A DNA stretch of 64,000 bases from an uncultured Flavobacteriales bacterium (GTDB taxonomy: Bacteria > Bacteroidota > Bacteroidia > Flavobacteriales > BACL11). Shown here piece by piece: positions 21,052-30,196 of the stretch (positions within the stretch are counted from its first letter, which is position 1; the number at the start of each line of letters is the position of its first letter). The DNA lies in contig CAJIYM010000003.1 of NCBI GenBank assembly GCA_905181635.1, forward strand, positions 248,001 to 312,000, read 5' to 3'. A program made the translations under genes and the position numbers. A model generated the notes under the pieces. It was given only the letters and a program-made list of their open reading frames with translations. It did not search any database and was not told the origin of the DNA.

Positions 21052-22938
21052 ATGAAAATAATAATAATCATATCATTTATAATAGGTTTTGCAATGACAA
21101 CAAATGCACAAAATTCATTCAAGAAAACTCTGAATGAAGTTATTGTATCTTCAAACAGAGCACAAACTGAAGGAAGCATTACTAATATTCAAATAATTAG
21201 CCAGCAAGAAATTGAAAATGCACCTGTACAAACTATTGAAGATTTATTGGAATATGCAATGAATGTAGATGTAAGGCAAAGAGGAGGACAGGGAGTTCAA
21301 GCGGATATTAGCATGAGGGGAGGTTCCTTTGAGCAAGTACTTGTCATGTTAAATGGCATTAAACTAAATGACCCTCAAACAGGACATCATAGCATGGATT
21401 TACCGGTAAATTTAGAGCAAATTGAAAGGATTGAAATAATTACTGGAGGAGCAAGTAGAGTTTTTGGGAATTACGCATACACAGGAGCTATAAATATTAT
21501 TACAAAATCTGATATGGCTAATTCTATAAGCATTAGTACTGGCGAAAATGAATTTAAAAGCGGAAGTATTAATTACCATACTTCTACTAGAAATCTAAAA
21601 CACAATATTTCAGTAAACCAGAAAGAAAGTAATGGATATATTTTAGGGATGGATTACAAAATAAAAAACTACTATTACCAAGCAAAAGCAAATATTGATG
21701 GAATAAATGCACTCTTTAATGCAGGTTACACTAACAAAGAGTTTGGAGCATTCAGTTTTTATACACCAAAATACCCTGATCAATTTGAAAAAACACAAAC
21801 TACTTTCGCCTCATTACAACTTAGAAAAGAAGGAAAGATAACTTTAGATAATAAAATTTCATGGAGAAAACATAATGATGAGTTTATCTTGTTTAGAGAA
21901 AATCCATCTTGGTATCACAACTTTCATGAAACAAATGTATTTAGTATTGATATGAATGTGATACAGAAAACAAAAACAGGAACCAATGTAATAGGTATGG
22001 AAATAAGAACTGACAATATTATCTCTAATGTTTTAGGAAATGATCTTGAAAGTCCAATTGAAATTGATATTGATAACTTTTATTATAAAGGAGCAAGTAG
22101 AACAACAACAAATCTTTTTATAGAAAAAAATATTGACTTAAATGATTTAGCAATATCTGCAGGAATTATGATGAATATTGATTCTGAATATGGAAATGAA
22201 TATTTTCCTGGATTTGACATATTATATAATGTTAGTAGTAATATTAAATTATTCACTTCATACAACAAATCAATGAGGACTCCTAATTATACAGAATTAT
22301 ACTACAAATCCCCTACTGATACAGGTAATATTAATCTTAGGCCTGAATATTCTATCAATAAAGAAATCGGTCTAAAGTGGAATGGCCGTTCACATAAGAC
22401 TACATTTACTTACTACAAAAGAGAAGGGAGAAATATGATCGATTGGGTGTTAATAAACGGAGATAGTATCTGGAGAACTCAGAACCTTAATCAACTTACA
22501 ACGATAGGATATGAATTAAACTCTAAAATTGATATCAATAAGATGTTTAATACTAATCTGCCAATTTCAAGTTTAAGTATTAACTATGCAATAAATGAAT
22601 CTGACAAAAATTCAGATGGCTTTCAATCTAGATATGTTCTAGATCATTTAAAATCAAATTTCTCATTAACTGCAAGTCAAAATCTTAACAATAAATTAAG
22701 AATTGACTGGAGGGCATCCCATCAGGACAGAGAAGGAGGGTTCACTGATTTTCATAGCAAAGAAGAAGTTGAATATCTTCCTTTTTGGTTAATTTCAACT
22801 AGATTATCATACAAAGTATTTAACAACAGCACAATGTTCTTGGAAGTAAATAATCTGTTTGATAATGAATATCTTGATTTTGGCAATATACCTCAGCCAG
22901 GAAGATGGATGAGAGCTGGAGTCAAAATTACAATATAG
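21052..22938 (+). CDS. TonB-dependent outer-membrane receptor (BtuB-like)
   Basis: Outer-membrane gated channel for a scarce nutrient. A signal peptide (to TTNAQ, about residue 20) precedes a TonB-box-like LNEVIVSS, the plug domain (VLVMLNGIKLNDPQTGHHSMDLP, GGASRVFGNYAYTGAINIIT) and a 22-strand-type barrel ending VKITI. The 628-aa length is typical of small-substrate receptors (cobalamin or siderophore) rather than SusC. It has no SusD partner and no carboxypeptidase-like N-terminal domain. The plug resembles BtuB, but no cobalamin riboswitch precedes it, so the substrate is open. Its stop is directly adjacent to the convergent MazG-like stop. Confidence 0.9.
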   Translation: MKIIIIISFIIGFAMTTNAQNSFKKTLNEVIVSSNRAQTEGSITNIQIISQQEIENAPVQTIEDLLEYAMNVDVRQRGGQGVQADISMRGGSFEQVLVMLNGIKLNDPQTGHHSMDLPVNLEQIERIEIITGGASRVFGNYAYTGAINIITKSDMANSISISTGENEFKSGSINYHTSTRNLKHNISVNQKESNGYILGMDYKIKNYYYQAKANIDGINALFNAGYTNKEFGAFSFYTPKYPDQFEKTQTTFASLQLRKEGKITLDNKISWRKHNDEFILFRENPSWYHNFHETNVFSIDMNVIQKTKTGTNVIGMEIRTDNIISNVLGNDLESPIEIDIDNFYYKGASRTTTNLFIEKNIDLNDLAISAGIMMNIDSEYGNEYFPGFDILYNVSSNIKLFTSYNKSMRTPNYTELYYKSPTDTGNINLRPEYSINKEIGLKWNGRSHKTTFTYYKREGRNMIDWVLINGDSIWRTQNLNQLTTIGYELNSKIDINKMFNTNLPISSLSINYAINESDKNSDGFQSRYVLDHLKSNFSLTASQNLNNKLRIDWRASHQDREGGFTDFHSKEEVEYLPFWLISTRLSYKVFNNSTMFLEVNNLFDNEYLDFGNIPQPGRWMRAGVKITI

Positions 22939-23265
22939 TTAAAGGTTTAGCTTCTTATTACCATGGTGTCTATCAGCATCTCTCTTTGTTTTAAGCTGCA
23001 TCTTTTTGTCAAATGCTTTTTGTAAATCAGTATCCGTTTGATTTGCCAAACAGAGTAATACAAATAATACATCAGAGAGTTCCTCACCTAAATCCTTCTG
23101 ATCAGTTTCTTTGAAGGATTGCTCCCCATATTTTCGAGAAATTATACGCGCTACCTCTCCCACTTCTTCTGTTAGGACTGCCATATTAGTAAGCTCATTA
23201 AAATAACGAACTCCATATTTTTTTATCCAAACATCAACTTGCTCTTGTAATTCTGTAATATGCAT
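22939..23265 (-). CDS. MazG-like nucleotide pyrophosphohydrolase
   Basis: All-alpha NTP pyrophosphatase of the MazG/iMazG type, a house-cleaning enzyme for non-canonical or excess NTPs. The 108-aa protein has the metal-binding pattern EEVGEVAR and DLGEELSDVLFVLL (ExxE...ExxD). It overlaps the dtd stop by one base and is third in the rsgA-dtd-MazG unit. Confidence 0.85.
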   Translation of the reverse strand: MHITELQEQVDVWIKKYGVRYFNELTNMAVLTEEVGEVARIISRKYGEQSFKETDQKDLGEELSDVLFVLLCLANQTDTDLQKAFDKKMQLKTKRDADRHHGNKKLNL

Positions 23266-23717
23266 TATTCTTTGTTTTTTGTATCAATTAGTATAGTTAC
23301 AGGACCATCATTAATAAGACTAACTTTCATATCAGCACCAAATTCTCCTGATTCCACTTGCCTGCCAATTGCTGCAGATAAGTCCTTTATTAATTGTTCA
23401 TATAAAGGAATTGATTTTTCTGGTTTTGCTGCTTTTAGATATGAGGGTCGGTTTCCTTTTTTAGTTTTAGCATGTAAAGTAAATTGACTCACAACAATTA
23501 CTTCACCACCTGAATCAATAATAGACTTGTTCATCGCTCCTTTTTCATCTGAAAAAATTCTAAGTGTTGCAATTTTACTTGCTAACCAAAAAGCATCTTC
23601 TTTAGTATCTTCAATTTCAATCCCTAACAAAACTAAAAGTCCTTGATTAATTTTTGTAATTTCTGTTTCTACAACAACAACTGATGCATTTTCTACTCTT
23701 TGGATTACGGCACGCAT
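23265..23717 (-). CDS. dtd: D-aminoacyl-tRNA deacylase
   Basis: Removes D-amino acids mischarged on tRNA. The 150-aa product matches family length and shows MRAVIQRVENASV at the N-terminus, the catalytic SQFTL motif and the C-terminal GPVTILIDT cross-subunit Gly-x-Pro loop (NDGPVT). It starts 3 bases after the rsgA stop region and overlaps the MazG-like gene by one base, so they are co-transcribed. Confidence 0.96.
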   Translation of the reverse strand: MRAVIQRVENASVVVVETEITKINQGLLVLLGIEIEDTKEDAFWLASKIATLRIFSDEKGAMNKSIIDSGGEVIVVSQFTLHAKTKKGNRPSYLKAAKPEKSIPLYEQLIKDLSAAIGRQVESGEFGADMKVSLINDGPVTILIDTKNKE

Positions 23718-23720
23718 AAG

Positions 23721-24647
23721 TTAATAATCATTTGTTCTAAAATTCTCTTCTTCTTCTACAAGCATATTTAAGTAATTTTTATATCTACTTGCAGCAATAT
23801 CTCCGTTTTCTAGAGCAGACTTCACAGCACATTGAGGTTCATTTTTATGAATACAATTATGGTATTTACATTTTAATTTTAATGCAAAAAATTCAGGGAA
23901 ATAATTAGCTATTTCAGCTGCTTCTAATTCAACAAGACCAAACCCTCTGATTCCCGGGGTATCAATAATAGATGCCCCAAAATCAAGCTCATGTAACTCA
24001 GAAAATGTGGTTGTATGCTGCCCCTGCATGTGTGTGTCAGAAACTTCCTTAGTGTTAATATGCAAATCAGGTTGCAAATAATTCACTAGTGTAGATTTAC
24101 CTACTCCAGAATGCCCTGAAATCATATTCAACTTTCCTTTCATTACTTCTTTTATTTCAGATAAATCATCATTAATAACAGAAGTAGCGAAACAAGTATA
24201 GCCAATATTTTCATACACTTTCTTTATTTTATCATGTTGAATTTTCAATTCATCACTTAGCAAATCCACTTTATTAAATAAAAGTATTACTTCAGTTCCA
24301 TAAGCATTTGCGGCCACTAAAAAACGATCAATAAATCCAGTAGTAGTAACTGGACTATTTAAGGTTATCATAAGAAGCGCTTGATCAATATTAGCAGCAA
24401 TAATATGAGTTTGCTTACTTAGGTTTACTGATTTCCTAAGGATATGATTTTTTCTGTCATATAACTTAATAATCATCCATAGTTCCGATTCTTTAATAAC
24501 CTCAACTTTATCCCCAACTACAATTGGGTTAGTACTTTTAATTCCTTGAATACGAAATTTACCCTTAAGACGACATTGCACTACTTCTCCTGAATCCGTT
24601 TTAACGTTATAGCGTTTACCAGTTGTTTTTATAACCACTCCAATCAT
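23721..24647 (-). CDS. rsgA: Ribosome small-subunit-dependent GTPase A
   Basis: Circularly permuted GTPase that checks late 30S maturation. The 308-aa product has an N-terminal OB fold, then motifs in permuted order: FNKVD (G4), GHSGVGKSTLVN (G1), DTPG (G3), followed by the zinc knuckle CKYHNCIH...C. First gene of a three-gene minus-strand unit. A TATATTTG box ends 5 bases before its ATG, so the transcript should be nearly leaderless. Confidence 0.97.
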   Translation of the reverse strand: MIGVVIKTTGKRYNVKTDSGEVVQCRLKGKFRIQGIKSTNPIVVGDKVEVIKESELWMIIKLYDRKNHILRKSVNLSKQTHIIAANIDQALLMITLNSPVTTTGFIDRFLVAANAYGTEVILLFNKVDLLSDELKIQHDKIKKVYENIGYTCFATSVINDDLSEIKEVMKGKLNMISGHSGVGKSTLVNYLQPDLHINTKEVSDTHMQGQHTTTFSELHELDFGASIIDTPGIRGFGLVELEAAEIANYFPEFFALKLKCKYHNCIHKNEPQCAVKSALENGDIAASRYKNYLNMLVEEEENFRTNDY

Positions 24648-24652
24648 TGTGG

Positions 24653-24660
24653 CAAATATA
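24653..24660 (-). promoter_or_regulatory. -7 box of rsgA, near-leaderless
   Basis: Minus strand TATATTTG followed by 5 bases and the ATG. Confidence 0.55.
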
Positions 24661-24675
24661 CAATTAGATTTTTCT

Positions 24676-24683
24676 TATGTTTG
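24676..24683 (+). promoter_or_regulatory. Candidate -7 box for the 24706-27947 pair
   Basis: TATGTTTG 22 bases before the ATG at 24706, divergent from the rsgA promoter. Confidence 0.5.
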
Positions 24684-24705
24684 CCTATAATAAAAACTAT
24701 TAATT

Positions 24706-25680
24706 ATGAGAAAAGCACTAGCTTTATTGTTCTCTCTCCCTCTTTTAGGAATTGCACAAAATACAGTTTGTTTTAATATTGAAGCTAATCCTAATCCTAA
24801 TGATTTAGCTCTTTCTCCTTTTACAAAATATGTGGATGTGTTAGGTTGTTTTAATATTTATGCGGAAAATACTATTTCAGATGCTAAAGTAAAGCATGCC
24901 GCAGCTGTTGCAGCTGAGCTTTTGGATAATGATGAAGATGGAATTGTTGACGACCCTTTAATTGCAGCTCAACTGACTAATAAAAATGCATTAATGCCGT
25001 TATTTTTTCAAGATGGAAATTCAGCAATGAATACCTTTGAATATAATTATAATGGGGATGGCGTAAGTGCAGTGCTATTCGATGATGAAATAGACCCTTC
25101 ACAAACAGGGCATTGGGGAAGTGATGCTACAGTTGAAGAAATTATGCATACAATCAATCACGTTGGACATACCAACGTTTATTCAAGTGCTTTTAGCTTG
25201 GGACCTAATTCATCTCTAATGTCAACAGCTATGGATGCCGCCAGAGGAGGTCAATTTATGACAATTCCAAACCCTTATCCTGCATCTGCTTGGTATCATT
25301 ATGATGATCAAACTTGTGATTATGAATGCATGGTGATTGAATACATGTATTGGGCTTTAGTAAGTAATATGGGAATCTTGGATAGCCCTCAAACTGCTTC
25401 TGGCATTGCAAATGAATGGGAAGCGTACAGCGCTAATCTTTTACAATCCATGGATGTATTAATGTTTAGTTTAATTACAGATGCACAATACAAATTACCT
25501 CAACTAGCTCCTGATGGAAATTACTGCCCGATTCCTTCTGCTATTAGTGAAATAAATAAAAAAAGGAAACTTATAAAAATGATAGATGTGTTTGGTAGAA
25601 ATACAATAGCTACATATAATAATCCCCTCTTCTATATTTATGACAATGGAAGTGTAGAAAAGAAAATTATTATTGAATGA
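24706..25680 (+). CDS. Secreted EF-hand-like protein with EExxH motif, T9SS-type tail, unknown function
   Basis: Predicted 324-aa exported protein: signal peptide to about residue 18 (LLGIAQ), then a calcium-loop-like DNDEDGIVDD (about 82-91), a conserved-looking EEIMHTINHVGH (about 146-157), AMDAARGGQF, and CDYECMVIEYMYWAL (about 205-219). From memory this combination (EE-x-x-H, the ARGG block, CDYxCxxxEYxYWAL, PDGNY) belongs to an uncharacterised family found mainly in marine eukaryotes and some bacteria; that is recall, not a search. The last 30 residues form a shortened type A T9SS tail (VDVFGR ... KKIIIE). The stop overlaps the start of the CotH gene (ATGA). The EExxH could be a metal site, but no classic HExxH is present. 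Function unknown. Confidence 0.7.
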   Translation: MRKALALLFSLPLLGIAQNTVCFNIEANPNPNDLALSPFTKYVDVLGCFNIYAENTISDAKVKHAAAVAAELLDNDEDGIVDDPLIAAQLTNKNALMPLFFQDGNSAMNTFEYNYNGDGVSAVLFDDEIDPSQTGHWGSDATVEEIMHTINHVGHTNVYSSAFSLGPNSSLMSTAMDAARGGQFMTIPNPYPASAWYHYDDQTCDYECMVIEYMYWALVSNMGILDSPQTASGIANEWEAYSANLLQSMDVLMFSLITDAQYKLPQLAPDGNYCPIPSAISEINKKRKLIKMIDVFGRNTIATYNNPLFYIYDNGSVEKKIIIE

Positions 25681-27947
25681 AAAAACTGACACTAATATTT
25701 ACATGCCTTCCTTTTCTATTGCTTTCACAAAATATTAATCATTGGGAAACCGTAGTTTTTGAAGATAATTCTTGGAAATATCTGGAAGGCAATTTTGAGC
25801 CAGATACTAACTGGAGAAAATTAGCTTTTAATGATTCTAGTTGGCTACAAGGTATTGGAGGTGTAGGGTATGGTGATGGAGATGACAATACTATTATCAA
25901 TCCAGTAATATCACTTTATTTACGAAATATTTTTAATATCAATGATACTTCCGAAATTTCTGAAGCAGTTCTGCATATTGATTATGATGATGCCTTTGTT
26001 GCTTATTTGAATAATGTTGAGATTGCAAGGTCAAATATTGGAAGTATTGGTGATCACCCATTATATACTCAAGGATCATCTTCGCTTCATGAAGCCCAAA
26101 TGTATCAAGGAGGTAATCCTGATCAATTTATTATCAATACACAACTATTAAATAATATCTTACTACAAGGCAATAATGTGTTGTCCGTACAAGTACATAA
26201 TGATAATATTTCTTCTTCAGATTTAACAGCACGTATATTTCTATCATTAGGCGTTAATACTTCAACTACTAATTATTTACCTACTCCTTCCTGGTTTCAA
26301 CCTCCTCTTATTTTTACAACATCAAATCTTCCTATTGTTGTAATCAATACTAATAATCAAAACATCATGGATGACCCAAGAATTGTCTGTGATATGGGGA
26401 TTATTGACAATGGGTTTGGAACTATTAACTCAATAAATGATCCATTTAATGATTACAATGGCAAAATTAGCATAGAATACCGAGGAAGCAGTTCACAATC
26501 CTTCCCTAAAAAACCTTATGCATTAGAAACTCAAGATTCAATGGGAAACAATAATAATATTTCACTTTTGGGTATGCCCATAGAAAATGACTGGATATTA
26601 TACGCTCCTTATTCAGATAAAGCCTTAATGCGTAATTTTCTAACTTTTGATTTAGGAAGGAAAATGGGTCATTATACGCCAAGAACTGTTTATTGTGAAC
26701 TAGTCATAAATGGGGATTATAAAGGTGTGTATATATTAATGGAAAAAATAAAAAGAGATAAGGATAGAGTTGATATTGCTAAATTAGATGCTGATGATTT
26801 GTTAGGAGATAGTTTAACTGGAGGATATATAATCAAAGTAGATAAGTATACAGGAACAGGTGGTTTAGACTGGCTCTCAGACTTTCCTAATATTGGTGGA
26901 GGGATGTTATATATTCAGTATCATTATCCTGAAGCTAATGCATTACAACCTCAGCAGTTAAATTACATTGAACAATATGTAGATAGTTTTGAATATGCTT
27001 TAAATGGACCTAATTTTACTGACACTTCTATTGGATATGCTAAATATATAGATGTAAATTCTTTTATTGACTTTTATATAATAAATGAACTTTCAAAAAA
27101 TATTGATGGATACAGGTTAAGTACATATATGCATAAAGATAAAGAAAGTAAAGGAGGTAAACTAACTATGGGTCCATTTTGGGATTTTAATTTAGCATTT
27201 GGAAATGCTGACTATTGCGATGGAGGAGGTATATCAGGATGGGAAGTAGATGGTGGCTGTGGAGATAATAATCCTTTTTGGTTTGAACGACTATTGGATG
27301 ATACATTATATCAGAATAAACTTAAATGTAGATGGGAATATTTACGAGAAAAGAGTTTTAATCAAGACTCGATTTTTAACTTTATTGATAGCGTAGCCAT
27401 ATATTTAGATGATGCACAGCAAAGAAATTTTCAACAGTGGGCAACATTAGGGACTTATGTTTGGCCTAATTATTATGTTGGGAGTACTTATCAGGACGAA
27501 CTTAATTTTTTAAAAACATGGATTGGGAATAGGTTATCATGGATAGATAATAATTTGGAAGGAAATTGTTACGAAATTTTAGGATGTACCGATCCATATG
27601 CATGTAATTATAATCCACAAGTAAATACTAATGATGGAAGTTGTAATTATGATTCAGCATCATATGATACACTTTTTTCAAATATCAGTGTAAGTTGGAA
27701 TGGTTTAAATTTATTGTCATCAGGAGATTATTCCTACCCCTTAATTAATTCATCTGGATGTGATAGTATTGCAAATATTAACTTTACCATTATTATTTCA
27801 GACATATTAAATATATCTGACATTCATAATAGGTATTTGATTAAAATAACAGATATTTTAGGTAGAGAAATAAATGGTGTTAAGAACCAAACCCTTTTCT
27901 ACATCTACAATGATGGAAGTGTAGAAAAGAAAATTATTATAGAGTAA
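25677..27947 (+). CDS. CotH-type secreted protein kinase with T9SS tail
   Basis: Predicted 756-aa exported protein. After the signal peptide, residues about 20-190 look like a galactose-binding-type beta sandwich (LYLRNIFNI, HIDYDDAFVAYLNN). The CotH core follows: ISIEYRGSSSQSFPKKPY, SDKALMRNFL, VYILMEKIKRDKDRVDI and the metal-binding GPFWDFNLAFGN. CotH proteins are atypical kinases, known from spore-coat and secreted systems. A Cys-rich ILGCTDPYACNYNP motif comes next, then a T9SS tail whose final codons nearly match those of the upstream gene. It overlaps that gene by 4 bases, so the two are co-translated; the upstream protein is a candidate substrate (inference). Confidence 0.85.
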   Translation: MKKLTLIFTCLPFLLLSQNINHWETVVFEDNSWKYLEGNFEPDTNWRKLAFNDSSWLQGIGGVGYGDGDDNTIINPVISLYLRNIFNINDTSEISEAVLHIDYDDAFVAYLNNVEIARSNIGSIGDHPLYTQGSSSLHEAQMYQGGNPDQFIINTQLLNNILLQGNNVLSVQVHNDNISSSDLTARIFLSLGVNTSTTNYLPTPSWFQPPLIFTTSNLPIVVINTNNQNIMDDPRIVCDMGIIDNGFGTINSINDPFNDYNGKISIEYRGSSSQSFPKKPYALETQDSMGNNNNISLLGMPIENDWILYAPYSDKALMRNFLTFDLGRKMGHYTPRTVYCELVINGDYKGVYILMEKIKRDKDRVDIAKLDADDLLGDSLTGGYIIKVDKYTGTGGLDWLSDFPNIGGGMLYIQYHYPEANALQPQQLNYIEQYVDSFEYALNGPNFTDTSIGYAKYIDVNSFIDFYIINELSKNIDGYRLSTYMHKDKESKGGKLTMGPFWDFNLAFGNADYCDGGGISGWEVDGGCGDNNPFWFERLLDDTLYQNKLKCRWEYLREKSFNQDSIFNFIDSVAIYLDDAQQRNFQQWATLGTYVWPNYYVGSTYQDELNFLKTWIGNRLSWIDNNLEGNCYEILGCTDPYACNYNPQVNTNDGSCNYDSASYDTLFSNISVSWNGLNLLSSGDYSYPLINSSGCDSIANINFTIIISDILNISDIHNRYLIKITDILGREINGVKNQTLFYIYNDGSVEKKIIIE

Positions 27948-27974
27948 TTCTTTTCTCTTTTTTATCTTTACGCC

Positions 27975-28676
27975 ATGTCAATCAACATTAATACAGTCAA
28001 TAAATTTTACGGAAAACAACAAGCTCTGAATGATGTTTCCTTTTCGCTGAATAAAGGTGAAATAGTCGGATTCCTTGGCCCTAATGGAGCTGGGAAATCT
28101 ACCTTAATGAAAATTATAACTTGCTATTTAGAACAAGACAGTGGTAAAGTTCAAGTTTGTGATTTGGACACTTTAGAACAAAACTTAAAAGTAAAAGCAA
28201 AAATTGGTTACTTACCAGAAAACAATCCGCTTTATACTCACATGTACATTAAAGAATACCTAACTTTTGTTGGTAGAATTTATAAAGTTGAAAATCTTAA
28301 TACTCGGATTACTGAAATTATTCAGCAAACAGGTTTAACCGCTGAACAAAACAAAAAAATAGATGAACTTTCAAAAGGATTTAAACAAAGAGTTGGTTTG
28401 GCTGCAGCCCTAATTCACAATCCTGAAATTTTAATTCTTGATGAACCTACAACAGGCTTGGATCCTAATCAATTGTTAGAAATAAGAAATCTGATAAAAG
28501 AAATAGGAAAGGATAAAACTGTACTACTTTCCACACATATAATGCAAGAAGTAGAAAAAATGTGTAATCGAGTAATCATTATCAATAAAGGTAAAATTAT
28601 AGATGATAAATTAATTTCCAATTTTCAGAAAAATAATATTGACCTAGAAGAACATTTTAGGAAATTAACTAGTTAG
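27975..28676 (+). CDS. gldA: GldA-like ABC transporter ATP-binding protein
   Basis: ATPase of an ABC exporter; GldA works with GldFG and is associated with gliding in flavobacteria. The 233-aa protein has Walker A GPNGAGKST, the Q-loop region, signature LSKGFKQRVG (SKG in place of SGG, as in GldA), Walker B ILILDEPTTGLDP and the H-loop STH. It is shorter than GldA proteins as I remember them (about 300 aa), lacking the C-terminal accessory domain and ending after EEHFRKLTS. No GldF or GldG lies nearby. A TATCTTTA sequence (one mismatch to the -7 box) ends 4 bases before the ATG. Confidence 0.8.
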   Translation: MSININTVNKFYGKQQALNDVSFSLNKGEIVGFLGPNGAGKSTLMKIITCYLEQDSGKVQVCDLDTLEQNLKVKAKIGYLPENNPLYTHMYIKEYLTFVGRIYKVENLNTRITEIIQQTGLTAEQNKKIDELSKGFKQRVGLAAALIHNPEILILDEPTTGLDPNQLLEIRNLIKEIGKDKTVLLSTHIMQEVEKMCNRVIIINKGKIIDDKLISNFQKNNIDLEEHFRKLTS

Positions 28677-28729
28677 AAAAATACCCAATAAATAAAAAAT
28701 AAAAATAACAGCAATTTTATAAAATTTTA

Positions 28730-28737
28730 TAAATTTG
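28730..28737 (+). promoter_or_regulatory. -7 box for the metK leader
   Basis: TAAATTTG placed so that transcription would start just before the SAM-II-like element at 28746. Confidence 0.55.
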
Positions 28738-28742
28738 CAAAG

Positions 28743-28825
28743 TAAAGTGGATAGATTTGGCCTATTGCAACCACTGAAAAAAATGCTAAAACAGTATTTC
28801 CTTTAGCGCTTATTCGCCAAATCTT
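28743..28825 (+). ncRNA. SAM-II (SAM-alpha) riboswitch plus possible expression platform
   Basis: The leader of metK carries the SAM-II consensus blocks in order: AGTGG (P1 5' arm), GATTTGGC, TATTGCAA, CCACT (P1 3' arm), A-rich L3, then GCTAAA (28785-28790). SAM-II forms an H-type pseudoknot binding S-adenosylmethionine, and metK makes SAM, so feedback repression fits. Two perfect downstream complements exist: GATTTGGC (28754-28761) with GCCAAATC (28816-28823), and GCTAAA with TTTAGC (28802-28807). These could form the ligand-free alternative fold. No U-tract terminator precedes the ATG at 28858, so control may be translational or by another route. Blocks are seen; the class call is from remembered consensus; the switching model is inference. 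Confidence 0.8.
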
Positions 28826-28857
28826 CCTTAATAAAAATTAAACTTAAAATTAAGAAG

Positions 28858-30117
28858 ATGTCATATTATTTCACATCAGAGTCCGTCTCAGAAGGACACC
28901 CAGACAAAGTAGCAGACCAAATTTCGGATGCATTATTAGATAATTTTTTAGCCCAAGATCCCCACTCAAAAGTAGCATGTGAAACACTAGTAACTACAGG
29001 ACTAACAGTACTAAGTGGAGAGGTAAAAACAGAAGGCTATGTTGATGTGCAAAAAGTAGCGCGCGAGGTAATTCGTAAGATTGGATATATAAAATCAGAA
29101 TACCAATTTGATGCTGATAGTTGTGGTGTTATTTCAGCAATACACGAACAATCTGCTGATATTAGACAAGGAGTAGTTGAGGGAGAAGGTCTGAATAAAG
29201 AGCAAGGTGCAGGTGACCAAGGAATGATGTTTGGATATGCAACAAATGAAACTGAAAATTTGATGCCATTGGCTTTAGATATTTCTCACAAAATATTGAT
29301 TGAATTAGCAGCGATTCGTAAAGCAGGAAAAGAAATGACTTACCTGCGCCCAGACTCCAAGTCCCAAGTTACTTTAGAGTACAATGATAACCATACCCCA
29401 AAAAGAATTACAGATATTGTTGTTTCTACGCAACATGATGATTTTGCAGATGAAAAACCAATGCAACAACAAATTGAATCTGATGTAAGAAACTTATTGA
29501 TCCCAAAAATTAAAGCACAGTTATCTATTGAAAATTCGGCTTTATTTGGAGAAGAAAAATACCATGTAAACCCTACTGGAAAGTTTGTAATTGGAGGCCC
29601 TCACGGAGATACAGGATTAACTGGAAGAAAAATTATTGTAGATACCTATGGTGGGAAAGGAGCACATGGTGGTGGTGCTTTTTCAGGAAAAGACCCAAGT
29701 AAAGTTGACCGTTCGGCAGCTTATGCTACTCGTCATATTGCAAAAAACCTAGTAGCAGCTGGTGTAGCTGAGCGTATATTGGTACAAGTAAGTTATGCTA
29801 TTGGTGTAGCTGAGCCAATGGGAATTTTTGTGGACACATATGGAACTTCAAAATTAAATTTGAAAGATGGTGAGATTGCTGAAATAGTAAAAGAAATGCC
29901 TTGCTTCAACTTGAAACCAGCTTCAATTATCAGCCGTTTAAAGTTAAAAAATCCTATTTATTCAGAAACTGCAGCTTATGGACACATGGGAAGAAAATCT
30001 GAAACTAAAATCGTTAAATTTTTAGTTGGAAAAGAAGAAAAAGAATTTGAAGTAGAAACTTTTACTTGGGAGAAATTAGATTGCCAAGAAGAAGTGAAAT
30101 CTGCTTTTGGATTATAA
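28858..30117 (+). CDS. metK: S-adenosylmethionine synthetase
   Basis: Makes SAM from methionine and ATP. The 419-aa protein has [16 protein letters not shown], the ATP-binding [12 protein letters not shown] and the P-loop-like [14 protein letters not shown] with [17 protein letters not shown]. It is preceded by a SAM-II-like riboswitch and followed by a bidirectional terminator. Confidence 0.99.
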   Translation: MSYYFTSESVSEGHPDKVADQISDALLDNFLAQDPHSKVACETLVTTGLTVLSGEVKTEGYVDVQKVAREVIRKIGYIKSEYQFDADSCGVISAIHEQSADIRQGVVEGEGLNKEQGAGDQGMMFGYATNETENLMPLALDISHKILIELAAIRKAGKEMTYLRPDSKSQVTLEYNDNHTPKRITDIVVSTQHDDFADEKPMQQQIESDVRNLLIPKIKAQLSIENSALFGEEKYHVNPTGKFVIGGPHGDTGLTGRKIIVDTYGGKGAHGGGAFSGKDPSKVDRSAAYATRHIAKNLVAAGVAERILVQVSYAIGVAEPMGIFVDTYGTSKLNLKDGEIAEIVKEMPCFNLKPASIISRLKLKNPIYSETAAYGHMGRKSETKIVKFLVGKEEKEFEVETFTWEKLDCQEEVKSAFGL

Positions 30118-30135
30118 TATAAAAAAATTATAAAC

Positions 30136-30165
30136 AAAAAGCCAAGCATTTGCTTGGCTTTTTTA
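30136..30165. terminator. Bidirectional terminator between metK and lpdA
   Basis: GCCAAGCA and TGCTTGGC form an 8-bp perfect stem (loop TT), with A-tract and T-tract on either side, so it serves both convergent genes. Confidence 0.9.
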
Positions 30166-30196
30166 TATCAAAATTACTCGTCATCAGCAGTAATCT

